Source of the DNA: an uncultured bacterium | Lineage (GTDB): Bacteria > Verrucomicrobiota > Lentisphaeria > Victivallales > Victivallaceae | NCBI GenBank assembly: GCA_900551245.1 | Contig: URVC01000011.1 | Location: 1-64,000, forward strand | DNA: 64,000 nucleotides | Direction: 5' to 3' | Shown here: positions 7,477 through 15,474 of the stretch, in pieces | Layout of the letters: each line of letters starts with the position of its first letter | How positions within the stretch are numbered: the stretch's first letter is position 1 | The notes under the pieces: model-generated | Seen by the model: the letters and a program-made list of their open reading frames with translations, nothing else | Told to the model about the DNA's origin: nothing | The model's database searches: none | Made by a program: the position numbers and the translations under genes

Positions 7477-8745
7477 ATGCCGGTTGATATTCTGGTCGGT
7501 ACCCAGTGGGGTGACGAAGGCAAGGGAAAGCTCATCGACGTGCTCACCCGCGACGTCGATATGGTGGTGCGCTTTCAGGGCGGCAACAACGCCGGCCATA
7601 CCGTCGAAATCGGCAGCGAACGTTATGTGCTCCACCTCGTGCCCTCCGGCATCTTCCGCAAAGGGGTCCGGTGCGTCATCGGCAACGGTCTGGTGGTCGA
7701 CCCGGTCGCGCTGACCGAGGAGATGAAGGGGATCGCCGAAAAGGGTTTTGATGTTTCCGCAATCGAGCTCAGCAACCGCGCGCAATTGATCTTCGAATAT
7801 CACAAGCGGGCCGACGTGCTCAACGAAGCCGGCGCCGGTTCGAAGAAGATCGGCACGACCAAGCGCGGCATCGGCCCGGCCTACGCCGACAAGATGCACC
7901 GCTGCGGCATCCGCGCGATCGACCTCACCGCGCCCGAACGGCTCGAACCGCAGTTCCGCACCGAGGCCGCCAAATACAACAAGCTCTTCTCCGAACACGG
8001 CATCGCGCAGCTCGACATCGACGCGGAGTGGGAGCGCGTCAAGGAGGCGGCCGCCTACCTCGCGCCCCGCGTCTGCGACACCGTCTATTCGATCAACGCC
8101 GCGCTCAAGGAAGGCAAGAAGATCCTCTGCGAAGGCGCGCAGGGCGCTCTGCTCGACATCGACCACGGCACCTACCCCTTCGTCACCAGCAGCAACACCA
8201 CCTCCGGCGGCGCCTGCACCGGTGCCGGCATCGCGCCGCAGCACATCCGCGACTCCTGGGGCGTCATCAAGGCCTACACCACCCGGGTCGGCGAAGGGCC
8301 GTTCCCGACGGAACTCTTCGACGAGGCGGGCGAACAGCTCCGTCAGGTCGGGCGGGAGTTCGGCGCCACCACCGGGCGGCCGCGCCGCTGCGGCTGGTTC
8401 GACGCGGTCGCCGCGCACTACGCCTGCATGGTTGACGGCATCAACAAGCTCGCCGTCACCAAGCTCGACGTGCTCGACAGCTTCGAAAAGATCGCCATCT
8501 GCGTCGCTTACGAAATCGACGGCCGGATCACGAAGGAGTTCCCCGCTTCGATCGCCGAACTGCAGGCGGTCAAACCGGTGCTCGAATGGCTGCCCGGCTG
8601 GCAGTGCGAAACCTCCGGCGCCACCTGCTGGAACGACCTGCCGGAAAACGCCCGCAACTACCTGAAGCGCATGGCGGAGCTGGTGGATTCCAGCATTGCG
8701 GTGGTTTCGGTCGGTCCCCGGCGCGACCAGACCTTCATGGTCTGA
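7477..8745 (+). CDS. purA: Adenylosuccinate synthetase
   Basis: A 422-aa cytoplasmic GTPase-like enzyme that joins IMP and aspartate to make adenylosuccinate for AMP synthesis. The N-terminal GTQWGDEGKGK loop (8-18) and NNAGHTV (about 37-43) are the nucleotide-binding and catalytic motifs. GTTKRGIGPAYADK and the late TTGRPRRCGWFD segment are also intact. The ATG follows AGGAGAAG at a normal distance. Length is standard. It is transcribed alone behind its own promoter and ends at a strong hairpin that directly precedes rodA. Confidence 0.98.
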   Translation: MPVDILVGTQWGDEGKGKLIDVLTRDVDMVVRFQGGNNAGHTVEIGSERYVLHLVPSGIFRKGVRCVIGNGLVVDPVALTEEMKGIAEKGFDVSAIELSNRAQLIFEYHKRADVLNEAGAGSKKIGTTKRGIGPAYADKMHRCGIRAIDLTAPERLEPQFRTEAAKYNKLFSEHGIAQLDIDAEWERVKEAAAYLAPRVCDTVYSINAALKEGKKILCEGAQGALLDIDHGTYPFVTSSNTTSGGACTGAGIAPQHIRDSWGVIKAYTTRVGEGPFPTELFDEAGEQLRQVGREFGATTGRPRRCGWFDAVAAHYACMVDGINKLAVTKLDVLDSFEKIAICVAYEIDGRITKEFPASIAELQAVKPVLEWLPGWQCETSGATCWNDLPENARNYLKRMAELVDSSIAVVSVGPRRDQTFMV

Positions 8746-8764
8746 TGCGGTTCTGATGGATGCT

Positions 8765-8803
8765 CGGCCGAAACCGGAACACCCGGTTCCGGCCGTTTTT
8801 TTT
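8765..8803 (+). terminator. Terminator hairpin between purA and rodA
   Basis: CGGCCG (8765-8770) and AACCGG pair with CCGGTT and CGGCCG (ending 8795), followed by eight T. The T-run ends only 14 bp before the rodA ATG, leaving no room for a rodA promoter, so it may act as a partial terminator or attenuator. Confidence 0.8.
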
Positions 8804-8817
8804 CGCGGGAGAAAGGG

Positions 8818-10014
8818 ATGAAAACGGAGTGGAGCGGCTGCTTTGATGCCGACCGTCAGGAGGAGGGAATTCTCGGACGGCTGGCGCATTTCGTGCCGGA
8901 ATTTGACTTCGTTCAGATCGGCGCACTGCTCTTTCTGATCGGCACCGGGCTGCTCTTCATCTACTCGACGGGAGCCCAGGTGGGCGGAAACCACGCGGCC
9001 TCCTTCTTCTTCCGCCAGCTGCGCTGGATCGGCGCGGGCGGCATTCTCTGGCTCTTCTGTTCGCTGATCGATTACCGGAAGATCCAGTACCGGATTCTGG
9101 CGGTCCTCTTCTATCTGGTCACGATCGTCCTGCTGATACTGGTTTTCTTCATCGGTGTGAAGGTCTACGGCGCCACCCGCTGGCTCTCGATCGCACCGCT
9201 CGGCATGCGGCTGCAGCCCTCTGAATTCAGTAAGCTCGCTCTGGTGATGGTGCTCTCGGCGATGTTCGCAAGCCCGATGTTTCAGGTGAACCGCTTCCCC
9301 TGCCTGCTGCTCGGCGGGGCGACGGTGGCGCTGCCGTTTCTGCTGATCGTGCGCGAACCGGACCTCGGCAGCGCGCTGATTCTGGTGCCGATTTTTCTGT
9401 CGATCCTTTTCACTGCGGGGCTGAAGTGGCGCTATATTCTGCTGGCCGCCGTCGCGGTCTGCATTCTCGGCGGAGCGGCGGTGCTCAACGAGGCGATGCA
9501 GTTCCGCCCGATGCTCAAGGAGTACCAACGCGACCGGATCCGGGTCTTTCTCAACCCCGAACTGGACCGCACCGACACCGGCTACAACTCCTATCAGGCG
9601 CGGCTGGCGGTCGGCTCCGGCGGGCTGACCGGCAAGGGAATCGGCGAAGGCACCCAGAATACGCTGGGATTTCTGCCGCAGACCGTCTCCAACAACGACT
9701 TCATCTTCTCGGTGATCGCCGAGGAGGTCGGCTTTCTCGGCTGTCTCCTGCTGATCGCGGCCTATCTGGCGCTCTTTTACTCGATCATCCGCACCGCGTT
9801 TCTCACCACAGACCCCTTCGGGCGCTATCTGGCGGTCGGAATCGGCAGCATCATCTTTACCCACTGCTTCATCAACATCGGCATGAGCATCGGACTTGCG
9901 CCGGTGACCGGCCTTTCGCTGCCCTTCGTGAGCTACGGCGGCTCCTTCATGCTGACCGGTCTGGCGGGGTGCGGTCTGCTCCAGTCGGTCTACCGGTTCC
10001 GGAATTCGCGCTGA
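8818..10014 (+). CDS. rodA: RodA-type peptidoglycan glycosyltransferase (SEDS family)
   Basis: A 398-aa polytopic SEDS protein with about ten transmembrane helices, which polymerises lipid II in the elongation machinery together with a class B PBP. Signatures are LQPSEFSKLALV (near 135), REPDLGSALI (near 180) and SLPFVSYGGS (near 370). It is assigned to RodA rather than FtsW because a second SEDS gene (54237-55466) sits beside murG in this window. The start has a GGGAGAAAGGG ribosome site immediately after the purA terminator. Its 3' end overlaps the convergent AraC gene by 68 bp. Confidence 0.9.
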   Translation: MKTEWSGCFDADRQEEGILGRLAHFVPEFDFVQIGALLFLIGTGLLFIYSTGAQVGGNHAASFFFRQLRWIGAGGILWLFCSLIDYRKIQYRILAVLFYLVTIVLLILVFFIGVKVYGATRWLSIAPLGMRLQPSEFSKLALVMVLSAMFASPMFQVNRFPCLLLGGATVALPFLLIVREPDLGSALILVPIFLSILFTAGLKWRYILLAAVAVCILGGAAVLNEAMQFRPMLKEYQRDRIRVFLNPELDRTDTGYNSYQARLAVGSGGLTGKGIGEGTQNTLGFLPQTVSNNDFIFSVIAEEVGFLGCLLLIAAYLALFYSIIRTAFLTTDPFGRYLAVGIGSIIFTHCFINIGMSIGLAPVTGLSLPFVSYGGSFMLTGLAGCGLLQSVYRFRNSR

Positions 10015-10819
10015 CGGTGCGGTAGCGCCCCGGCGGCAGGCCGTTCCGGCGCCGGAAGAGCGCCGCAAAATGGTATGGATCAGTAAAACCGAGCATTGCG
10101 GCCAGCTCCTTGATCGGCGTCCGGGTGCTGGCCAGAAGCTCCCGCGCCGCCTCCATCTTGCGGTCGAGCAGATACTGCAGCGGCGTCTCGCCGAAGTCCC
10201 GGCGGAAGATGCGGATGGTCTGCGCGCGCGATTTTGAGATCGCCACGGCCAGCTCCTCCAGCGAGGGAACCGTTCCAAACACCGCCGCATCGAGACGGGC
10301 GCGGAGCAGTTCGCCCTCCTCGGAGATTGCCGGTTTTCCGGCGGCGCCGGCGAGGTCGGCCGCCATCGTGGTGATGACCGCCGTCAGAAACTCCGGACCG
10401 GTGCGGGTGTGGATGAATTCCGGATGTTTCCGGAACTGGTGCAGTGCGTCGAGAAAAAGCTCCGGCCGGGAGAAGCCGCGGACGAGAAAGAGCCGCTCCA
10501 CCCGGAAGATGCGGCGCAGTTCGGTGCCGAGTACGCCGCCGAAGTTCATCCAGTATTTCACCCACGGATTGTGTGCGTCGGACCAGTAGCGGTGACGGCT
10601 GCCCTCCGGCAGGAAGTAAAGGTCGCCGGCCGAAGGGTGGAACTCTTCCCCGTCGATTTCGAGCGTGCCGGTGCCGCGTTCGACATATTCGACCACGGAG
10701 AAATCGGCGGTTTCCCGTTCAATCCGGTAACTGCCGTCGCAGTAACTCACCCCCGCCAGCCGGAGCTGGAAGGGGGAGTCGGCCGGGACCGGCGGCGGCA
10801 GAACGAACTCTTCGCGCAT
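9947..10819 (-). CDS. AraC family regulator with cupin sensor
   Basis: A 290-aa transcription factor. Residues about 20-95 form an AraC-type cupin ligand pocket (GTGTLEIDGEEFHPSAGDLYFLPEGSRHRY). Residues about 185-268 carry two helix-turn-helix motifs (ELAVAISKSRAQTIRIFRRDFG and IKELAAMLGFTDPYHFAALFRRRNGLPPGRYR). The ATG is 6 bp after the GH38 mannosidase stop, so it is probably cotranscribed with and regulates that enzyme. No strong Shine-Dalgarno is visible, which suggests translational coupling. The last roughly 22 residues are encoded antisense to the rodA end and go beyond the normal AraC end. Confidence 0.88.
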   Translation of the reverse strand: MREEFVLPPPVPADSPFQLRLAGVSYCDGSYRIERETADFSVVEYVERGTGTLEIDGEEFHPSAGDLYFLPEGSRHRYWSDAHNPWVKYWMNFGGVLGTELRRIFRVERLFLVRGFSRPELFLDALHQFRKHPEFIHTRTGPEFLTAVITTMAADLAGAAGKPAISEEGELLRARLDAAVFGTVPSLEELAVAISKSRAQTIRIFRRDFGETPLQYLLDRKMEAARELLASTRTPIKELAAMLGFTDPYHFAALFRRRNGLPPGRYRTVSANSGTGRPTGADRTPPDRSA

Positions 10820-10825
10820 GCTGTC

Positions 10826-13240
10826 TCAGCGTTTCAGGGCGAGCGAAACCCGGCGGAGCTGCCACGGGGGCAGTGTCTCCTCGCCGCCTTGCGCCGTCCT
10901 GACCGTGACCGGGTGAAGCGTGCGGTTCTGCAGTGTTGCCAGCAGTGTGCCGGCACTCTCCTGCTCGAGCGTGACCAGCTCCACCCCCTCGTTTTCGAGA
11001 GCGGGCAGCGGCAGCAGCGAACCGGTTCCGGGGCGCTCCCCGGAATGCGGCCAGGTGAGGATCGTCACCGGCGGGAACTCCAGCTCATCCGCGAGGGCCG
11101 AAGCATCGCCGCCGGGGGCGAGGCGGAAGTTGAGTTTGAGTTCTCCCCGCTCGGTGGCGTGTTCCGGGAATTCGTCCGCCGCCGTCATGTCGCTGACCGA
11201 ATAGCGGCTGCCGCGGGCGAGCGTCAGCGTGAAGAAGCCGTTCTCGTTGTCGAATCCGTAGCTGGAATCCGCCGCAAAGCTGTAGGGGCGGTCCGGGAAC
11301 ACCCGGGCGTAGCGGACACCCGGCACCTGGCCGGTCTCGCCGCGGGTGACCTCCGCCCCGGCGACGTCGTAGACCACCCGGTCGCCCTGCGGCATCCGCA
11401 TCTTGAGCCGCACCGAGCGGTCGAGCCAGAGAATCCGGGCGGCGCCTTCCAGCCGGGAGGAGTTGCGGTTCAGCCGGAGCGTGAGTTCGATCTGCGAACG
11501 CCCGCCGGAGAAGCGCACCCACAGGGCGGCCCGTTCCGGACCGGTTTCGAGCACCTTCGCTTCGGTGATGCGCCAGAGTTCGACCAGCTCCTGCAGATGG
11601 ATGCCGTCAAACTCCTCGGAGCCGTCTCCCCAGGAGCCCCACGGGTCGCGGTAGAGGGCGAATGAGATGCCGCCGTCGCCGGCGAAGGGTTCGCCGTTGC
11701 GGAGCAGCTCGATCCGGTAACTGCCCGGCACGGCGCGCACCTCGAGTTCACCGTTGCCGATGACGTGCTCCGACAGCGCTTCCGCCGGATGTCCCGCCGG
11801 AGCGGGGGCGTATTCCGGATGGCTGACGTAGCCGAAGGTCATGACCTTCCAGCCGAAGGGAGGCAGTTCCACCGGGCAGAGCACCCGCTGCCGCCAGAGG
11901 ATTTCCGGATAGCAGTGATGTTCGTGTTCGACCTCCTGGAACGGCACCGGAACGCCGTTTTCATCGCGCACTTCGAGGATCTTGTCCCCCGGAACCGCTC
12001 CGAGCAACGGGCGGTAGTCGAGGTTGGTTTCGAGCTCCACCGGTCCGCAGTAGGCGACCGGGCGCGGGTTGAAGACCAGGAACGGCACCGCCTCGGGCAT
12101 GTCGTCGGCCGGAACCGGCACCCGCACCGCGACGGTGGCGGCCAGATCGTTCAGCGCCGCGAACTCCCGGGCGCGGGCGGAGTGGGCCGCGCCGCCGAGC
12201 CAGTCGCTCTGCTCCTCGTAGGCGCGCTCGACACTGCTCCCCGGCAGGATGTCGTGGAAGGTGTTGAAACAGATGTCGCTCCACTCCCGGTGGAATCCTT
12301 CCGGCGTCTGCCCCAGCGCGGTGCGGATGACCGATTCGCTCCGTTCGGCACGGCGGACCAGCGCCTCCGTCCGGCGGAAATGGTGTTTGAAGCCGGCCAT
12401 CGAGCTGTAACAGCCGCGCAGGCAGAAGTTGAGTTCGCCGCGGTAGACGGGCGGCTCGAATCCCTCCGCGATCTCCTGGCGTGCGGCGTTGAAGTAATCG
12501 GAGAAGGTGGAGAAGCGCACCTCCACTTCCGGATGCGACTCCGCCCAGGCGAGCACCTCGCGGATCTGCCGCCTCGTGGTGCCGCCGCCGTGGTCCCCGA
12601 GCCCCATGCCGAGGGCGATTTCGCGGCGGGGGGAGTCGGCGTAGCGCTCGAGGGCGGAGTTCAACCGCAGAAGCGTCTCATCGCGGCCGCAGCCGTACCA
12701 GCCGATCACCAGACGGCAGGAGAGAATCCGGCTGCCGCCGGGGCCCTCCCAGTAGAAGAGATCGTCCGGCAACGCAAGCTGCGCCTCCGCCGGGCGGGAG
12801 AAACAGAAGTTTTCGAACCCGGCCAGCCGGAAGATCTCCGGCATGCCGGCGCTGTGCCCGAAACAATCCGCCGACCAGGCGGTTCTGACCGGTTCGCCGA
12901 AGGTGTCACGGAAATACTGCTGCCCCAGCAGGAACTGCCGCACCTGCGTGGCGGTGTCGGGCATGTTCTGGTCCGGCTGGACCAGATTGCCGCCGATGAT
13001 GTCCCAGCGGCCCGCCCGATGGAATGCGCGGATTTTTTCGAACAGTTTCGGGTCGAAGCGCTCGATCTGGCGGTAGATCGTCGCTTCGCCGCGGGAAAAG
13101 CGCAGGAACGGAAACTCCTCCAGCAGTGCCGCCATACTGCGGCAGGTTTTGATTCCTTCGTTCAGACCTTCGCGCCAGTCCCAGAACCAGACCGGGTCGA
13201 GATGCGCGTTCGACAGCAGGTGAAACGTCAGCTTCTTCAT
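10826..13240 (-). CDS. GH38-type alpha-mannosidase
   Basis: An 804-aa glycosidase, probably hydrolysing alpha-mannosides from imported glycans; no signal peptide is seen, so it is likely cytoplasmic. The GH38 zinc motif HLDPVWFWDWREG starts at H13/D15 and the nucleophile is D125 in SADCFGHS, where many relatives have DPFGHS. A middle three-helix region and a C-terminal beta-sandwich follow. The start at 13240 (MKKLTFHLLS) is chosen because AAGGGATAAG precedes it and homology begins there; a longer frame to 13354 would run across the promoter. It is followed 6 bp later by an AraC regulator. Confidence 0.92.
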   Translation of the reverse strand: MKKLTFHLLSNAHLDPVWFWDWREGLNEGIKTCRSMAALLEEFPFLRFSRGEATIYRQIERFDPKLFEKIRAFHRAGRWDIIGGNLVQPDQNMPDTATQVRQFLLGQQYFRDTFGEPVRTAWSADCFGHSAGMPEIFRLAGFENFCFSRPAEAQLALPDDLFYWEGPGGSRILSCRLVIGWYGCGRDETLLRLNSALERYADSPRREIALGMGLGDHGGGTTRRQIREVLAWAESHPEVEVRFSTFSDYFNAARQEIAEGFEPPVYRGELNFCLRGCYSSMAGFKHHFRRTEALVRRAERSESVIRTALGQTPEGFHREWSDICFNTFHDILPGSSVERAYEEQSDWLGGAAHSARAREFAALNDLAATVAVRVPVPADDMPEAVPFLVFNPRPVAYCGPVELETNLDYRPLLGAVPGDKILEVRDENGVPVPFQEVEHEHHCYPEILWRQRVLCPVELPPFGWKVMTFGYVSHPEYAPAPAGHPAEALSEHVIGNGELEVRAVPGSYRIELLRNGEPFAGDGGISFALYRDPWGSWGDGSEEFDGIHLQELVELWRITEAKVLETGPERAALWVRFSGGRSQIELTLRLNRNSSRLEGAARILWLDRSVRLKMRMPQGDRVVYDVAGAEVTRGETGQVPGVRYARVFPDRPYSFAADSSYGFDNENGFFTLTLARGSRYSVSDMTAADEFPEHATERGELKLNFRLAPGGDASALADELEFPPVTILTWPHSGERPGTGSLLPLPALENEGVELVTLEQESAGTLLATLQNRTLHPVTVRTAQGGEETLPPWQLRRVSLALKR

Positions 13241-13289
13241 CGTCTTATCCCTTGAACATTCTCCGTTGTTGCGGCTGTAAAGCTGGTAT

Positions 13290-13317
13290 AAGATAGCATC
13301 CGTTTCGCCGGATGCAA
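13290..13317 (-). promoter_or_regulatory. Promoter of the mannosidase-AraC pair
   Basis: On the minus strand TTGCAT (13317-13312), 16 bp, TATCTT (13295-13290), 50 bp upstream of the start at 13240. Confidence 0.65.
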
Positions 13318-13400
13318 TCGGTTGTAACGGTTTCCGTGAAGGAATTTCATCCATCGCGGAGGGCTTCGGTCGCGCCGCCGGGAGAAAATTGCGGAAACCA

Positions 13401-13430
13401 TTCGTATTTTTCCCGGAAAGGTGCTATCTT
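13401..13430 (+). promoter_or_regulatory. Putative promoter of the membrane glycosyltransferase
   Basis: TTCGTA (13401-13406), 18 bp, TATCTT (13425-13430), 37 bp upstream of the ATG at 13468. The whole stretch resembles the element at 41811-41839. Confidence 0.45.
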
Positions 13431-13467
13431 TAAAAGAGAAAGTACGGTTGGAACAATGGGAGGCGCG

Positions 13468-15474
13468 ATGGAGACCTTGAGTGCGGCGATGAGCGGTTCG
13501 CTGCTGGCGGCTGTCTATCTGGTCTATCAGCTTCCCGCCGTCTGGACGGCGGTTCTTCTGGCCCGCCGGTTCGCGCCGCGGCGCTGGTGTGAATTCCTGA
13601 CCGTGGCCGGGTTTCTCTACGAACTTCTGATGATCGCTCTGCCCGGCGTGCTCGGGCTGTGCGGCCTGCTCGATCACCTCTTCGTCGCCTCGATGGCGCT
13701 GGCGGCCGGCGTGACGGTGATCACCTGGAAGAAACCGTGGAAGCCGCTCCCGCCGGAACGGTTCACCGCCCCCGAACTCCTGATGATCGCACTCGCCGCC
13801 GGATTCCTCTTCTACCAGTGGCGGATGTTCGCCTATCTGCCGGTCATCGGCACCGACGCGCAGACCTACCACATCTACTATCCGGCGGTCTGGCTGGCGG
13901 AGGGGCGGCTCGAGCGGATTGTCCAGCCGGGGCTGATGACCGCGACCTATCCCTGTTACGGCGAACTCATCTACTGCTGGCACATGGCGCCGGTCCGGCT
14001 CGACTTCTTCGCCCGGAACATTCAGTTCTTCCATCTGCTGCTGGCCGGAATCGCCGTCGTCGCCGCCGGACAGGCGGCGGGATTCCGCCGGGCGGCGGCG
14101 ATTGCGGCGGCCTCGTTCGTGATCTTCTCGGGGGTGGTCTTCCGCAACGCCTCGGTGGCGAACACCGATCTGATGGTCGGGGCGAATCTGGTGATCGGCA
14201 CCGCACTGCTGATTCCGGCGATGCGGCGGAACTCCGCGGCCTGGTTCGGGCTCGCCGGGGCGGCATTCGGCGTCGCCGCCGCGACGAAATACCTCGGGTT
14301 CCTGCTGGCGCCACCGATGCTGCTGGCGCTGGGAGGCGGCATTCTGTTCTTCCGCCGCTCCTGCCGGAACGGGGTGCTTTGTTCGTTTCTCGTCGCCGCG
14401 GTGACCGCCGCGCCCTGCTTTGTCGCCAACTGGATCACCTACGGCAACCCGGTCTTCCCGGTGCGGCTCGGCATCGGCAGTTTTTCGCTCTTCTCGAGCT
14501 TCATGACGGAACCCTCGCCCACCCTCGGCTGGTCGCTCCGGGCCTGGCACTACTTCGTCGACGGCGCGAAAAACAGCCTCTCGTTCTGGAATGCGCTCCT
14601 GCTCGGCGCCGGATGTCTCGCGCTCTTCCTGTACGTTTTCACCGCCGGGCGCCGCCGCGGTGGACGGATGCTGCTCTTCTTCGCCGTCCTTCTGCTGGTT
14701 CTGCTGCTGCTCCAGCTGAAACTCTACCCCTCCATCACCCAGCCCCGTCAGATCGTGCCGCTGGTGATGCTGGCGGCGGCCGCCGGCATCGGCGGATTTG
14801 AACGGCTCGCCCGCCGGTTCGGCAACTGGTGCGTCGCGGCGGTGATGGCGGCCGTCGCGTGGGGAGCCTCGTTCGATCAGATCTCCTACCCGATTCACGG
14901 TGCGGGGATTCTCGTCACCGCGGCGGTCTCACTGCTGTTCCTCCTCTCCTGCCGGGTACGGTTGCGGCCGCTCCGCCATCTCCTGTGGCTGCTCTTCGGC
15001 GCGGCACTGCTCCTCGACGCGGGGTACCGGTACGGCGTGGCCAACTCCTCCGGACCGCTGATGCGCGCCCGCTTCCTTTCCGCGGAAGATGAGGCGATTC
15101 GCGATCGGATGGAACAGGAGCGCGGCGGCCGCGGCGCGGTGATCGCCTACTGCGGCCTCTATTTCTACCACTACTTCGCCGACGGCCGGAACCGGGTGGT
15201 GTCTATCCCGGTCACCGAATCCGGCAATCCCTCTCTCTCCGGCTACCGCGACTTTGCGGAGATGCGCCGCCCCGGCAGTTTCGCGGCGTGGCTCGAACGG
15301 CTCCGGGCGGCGCAGGTGGACTACCTGGTGACCGACCCCGGCGTCGCCGGAATTCCGAACGCCGATCTCGAACTGCGCTGGGCGGAGGAGCATCCGGAGC
15401 TCTTCACCCCGCTCAATCCGGGCGGCCGTGTGCGCGCTTTCCGGCTGAGGCCGGAGGGGGGAGGCCGCCGGTGA
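13468..15474 (+). CDS. GT-C type polytopic membrane glycosyltransferase, GT39-like
   Basis: A 668-aa integral membrane protein with about 11-13 transmembrane helices and a soluble C-terminal domain (about 530-668). The first large loop has GTDAQTYHIYYPAVWLAEG with an acidic residue where GT39/ArnT-like enzymes keep theirs, so it probably transfers a sugar from a polyprenyl-phosphate carrier. The acceptor is unknown. The start at 13468 (METLSAAM) follows GGGAGG; the frame is open further upstream but that stretch covers the promoter. The stop overlaps the recD2 GTG start (GTGA). A second protein of the same general type is at 50307-52217. Confidence 0.7.
   Translation: METLSAAMSGSLLAAVYLVYQLPAVWTAVLLARRFAPRRWCEFLTVAGFLYELLMIALPGVLGLCGLLDHLFVASMALAAGVTVITWKKPWKPLPPERFTAPELLMIALAAGFLFYQWRMFAYLPVIGTDAQTYHIYYPAVWLAEGRLERIVQPGLMTATYPCYGELIYCWHMAPVRLDFFARNIQFFHLLLAGIAVVAAGQAAGFRRAAAIAAASFVIFSGVVFRNASVANTDLMVGANLVIGTALLIPAMRRNSAAWFGLAGAAFGVAAATKYLGFLLAPPMLLALGGGILFFRRSCRNGVLCSFLVAAVTAAPCFVANWITYGNPVFPVRLGIGSFSLFSSFMTEPSPTLGWSLRAWHYFVDGAKNSLSFWNALLLGAGCLALFLYVFTAGRRRGGRMLLFFAVLLLVLLLLQLKLYPSITQPRQIVPLVMLAAAAGIGGFERLARRFGNWCVAAVMAAVAWGASFDQISYPIHGAGILVTAAVSLLFLLSCRVRLRPLRHLLWLLFGAALLLDAGYRYGVANSSGPLMRARFLSAEDEAIRDRMEQERGGRGAVIAYCGLYFYHYFADGRNRVVSIPVTESGNPSLSGYRDFAEMRRPGSFAAWLERLRAAQVDYLVTDPGVAGIPNADLELRWAEEHPELFTPLNPGGRVRAFRLRPEGGGRR

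Noticed and set aside
7459..10290. 943-aa minus-strand open frame opposite purA and rodA
   Set aside because: Both opposite genes are unmistakable; the frame has no domain and no ribosome site.
11765..13255. 496-aa plus-strand open frame opposite the mannosidase
   Set aside because: Antisense shadow of a well-supported GH38 gene.
13237..14898. 553-aa minus-strand open frame opposite the membrane glycosyltransferase
   Set aside because: Gln/Arg/Glu-rich shadow caused by hydrophobic codons on the other strand.
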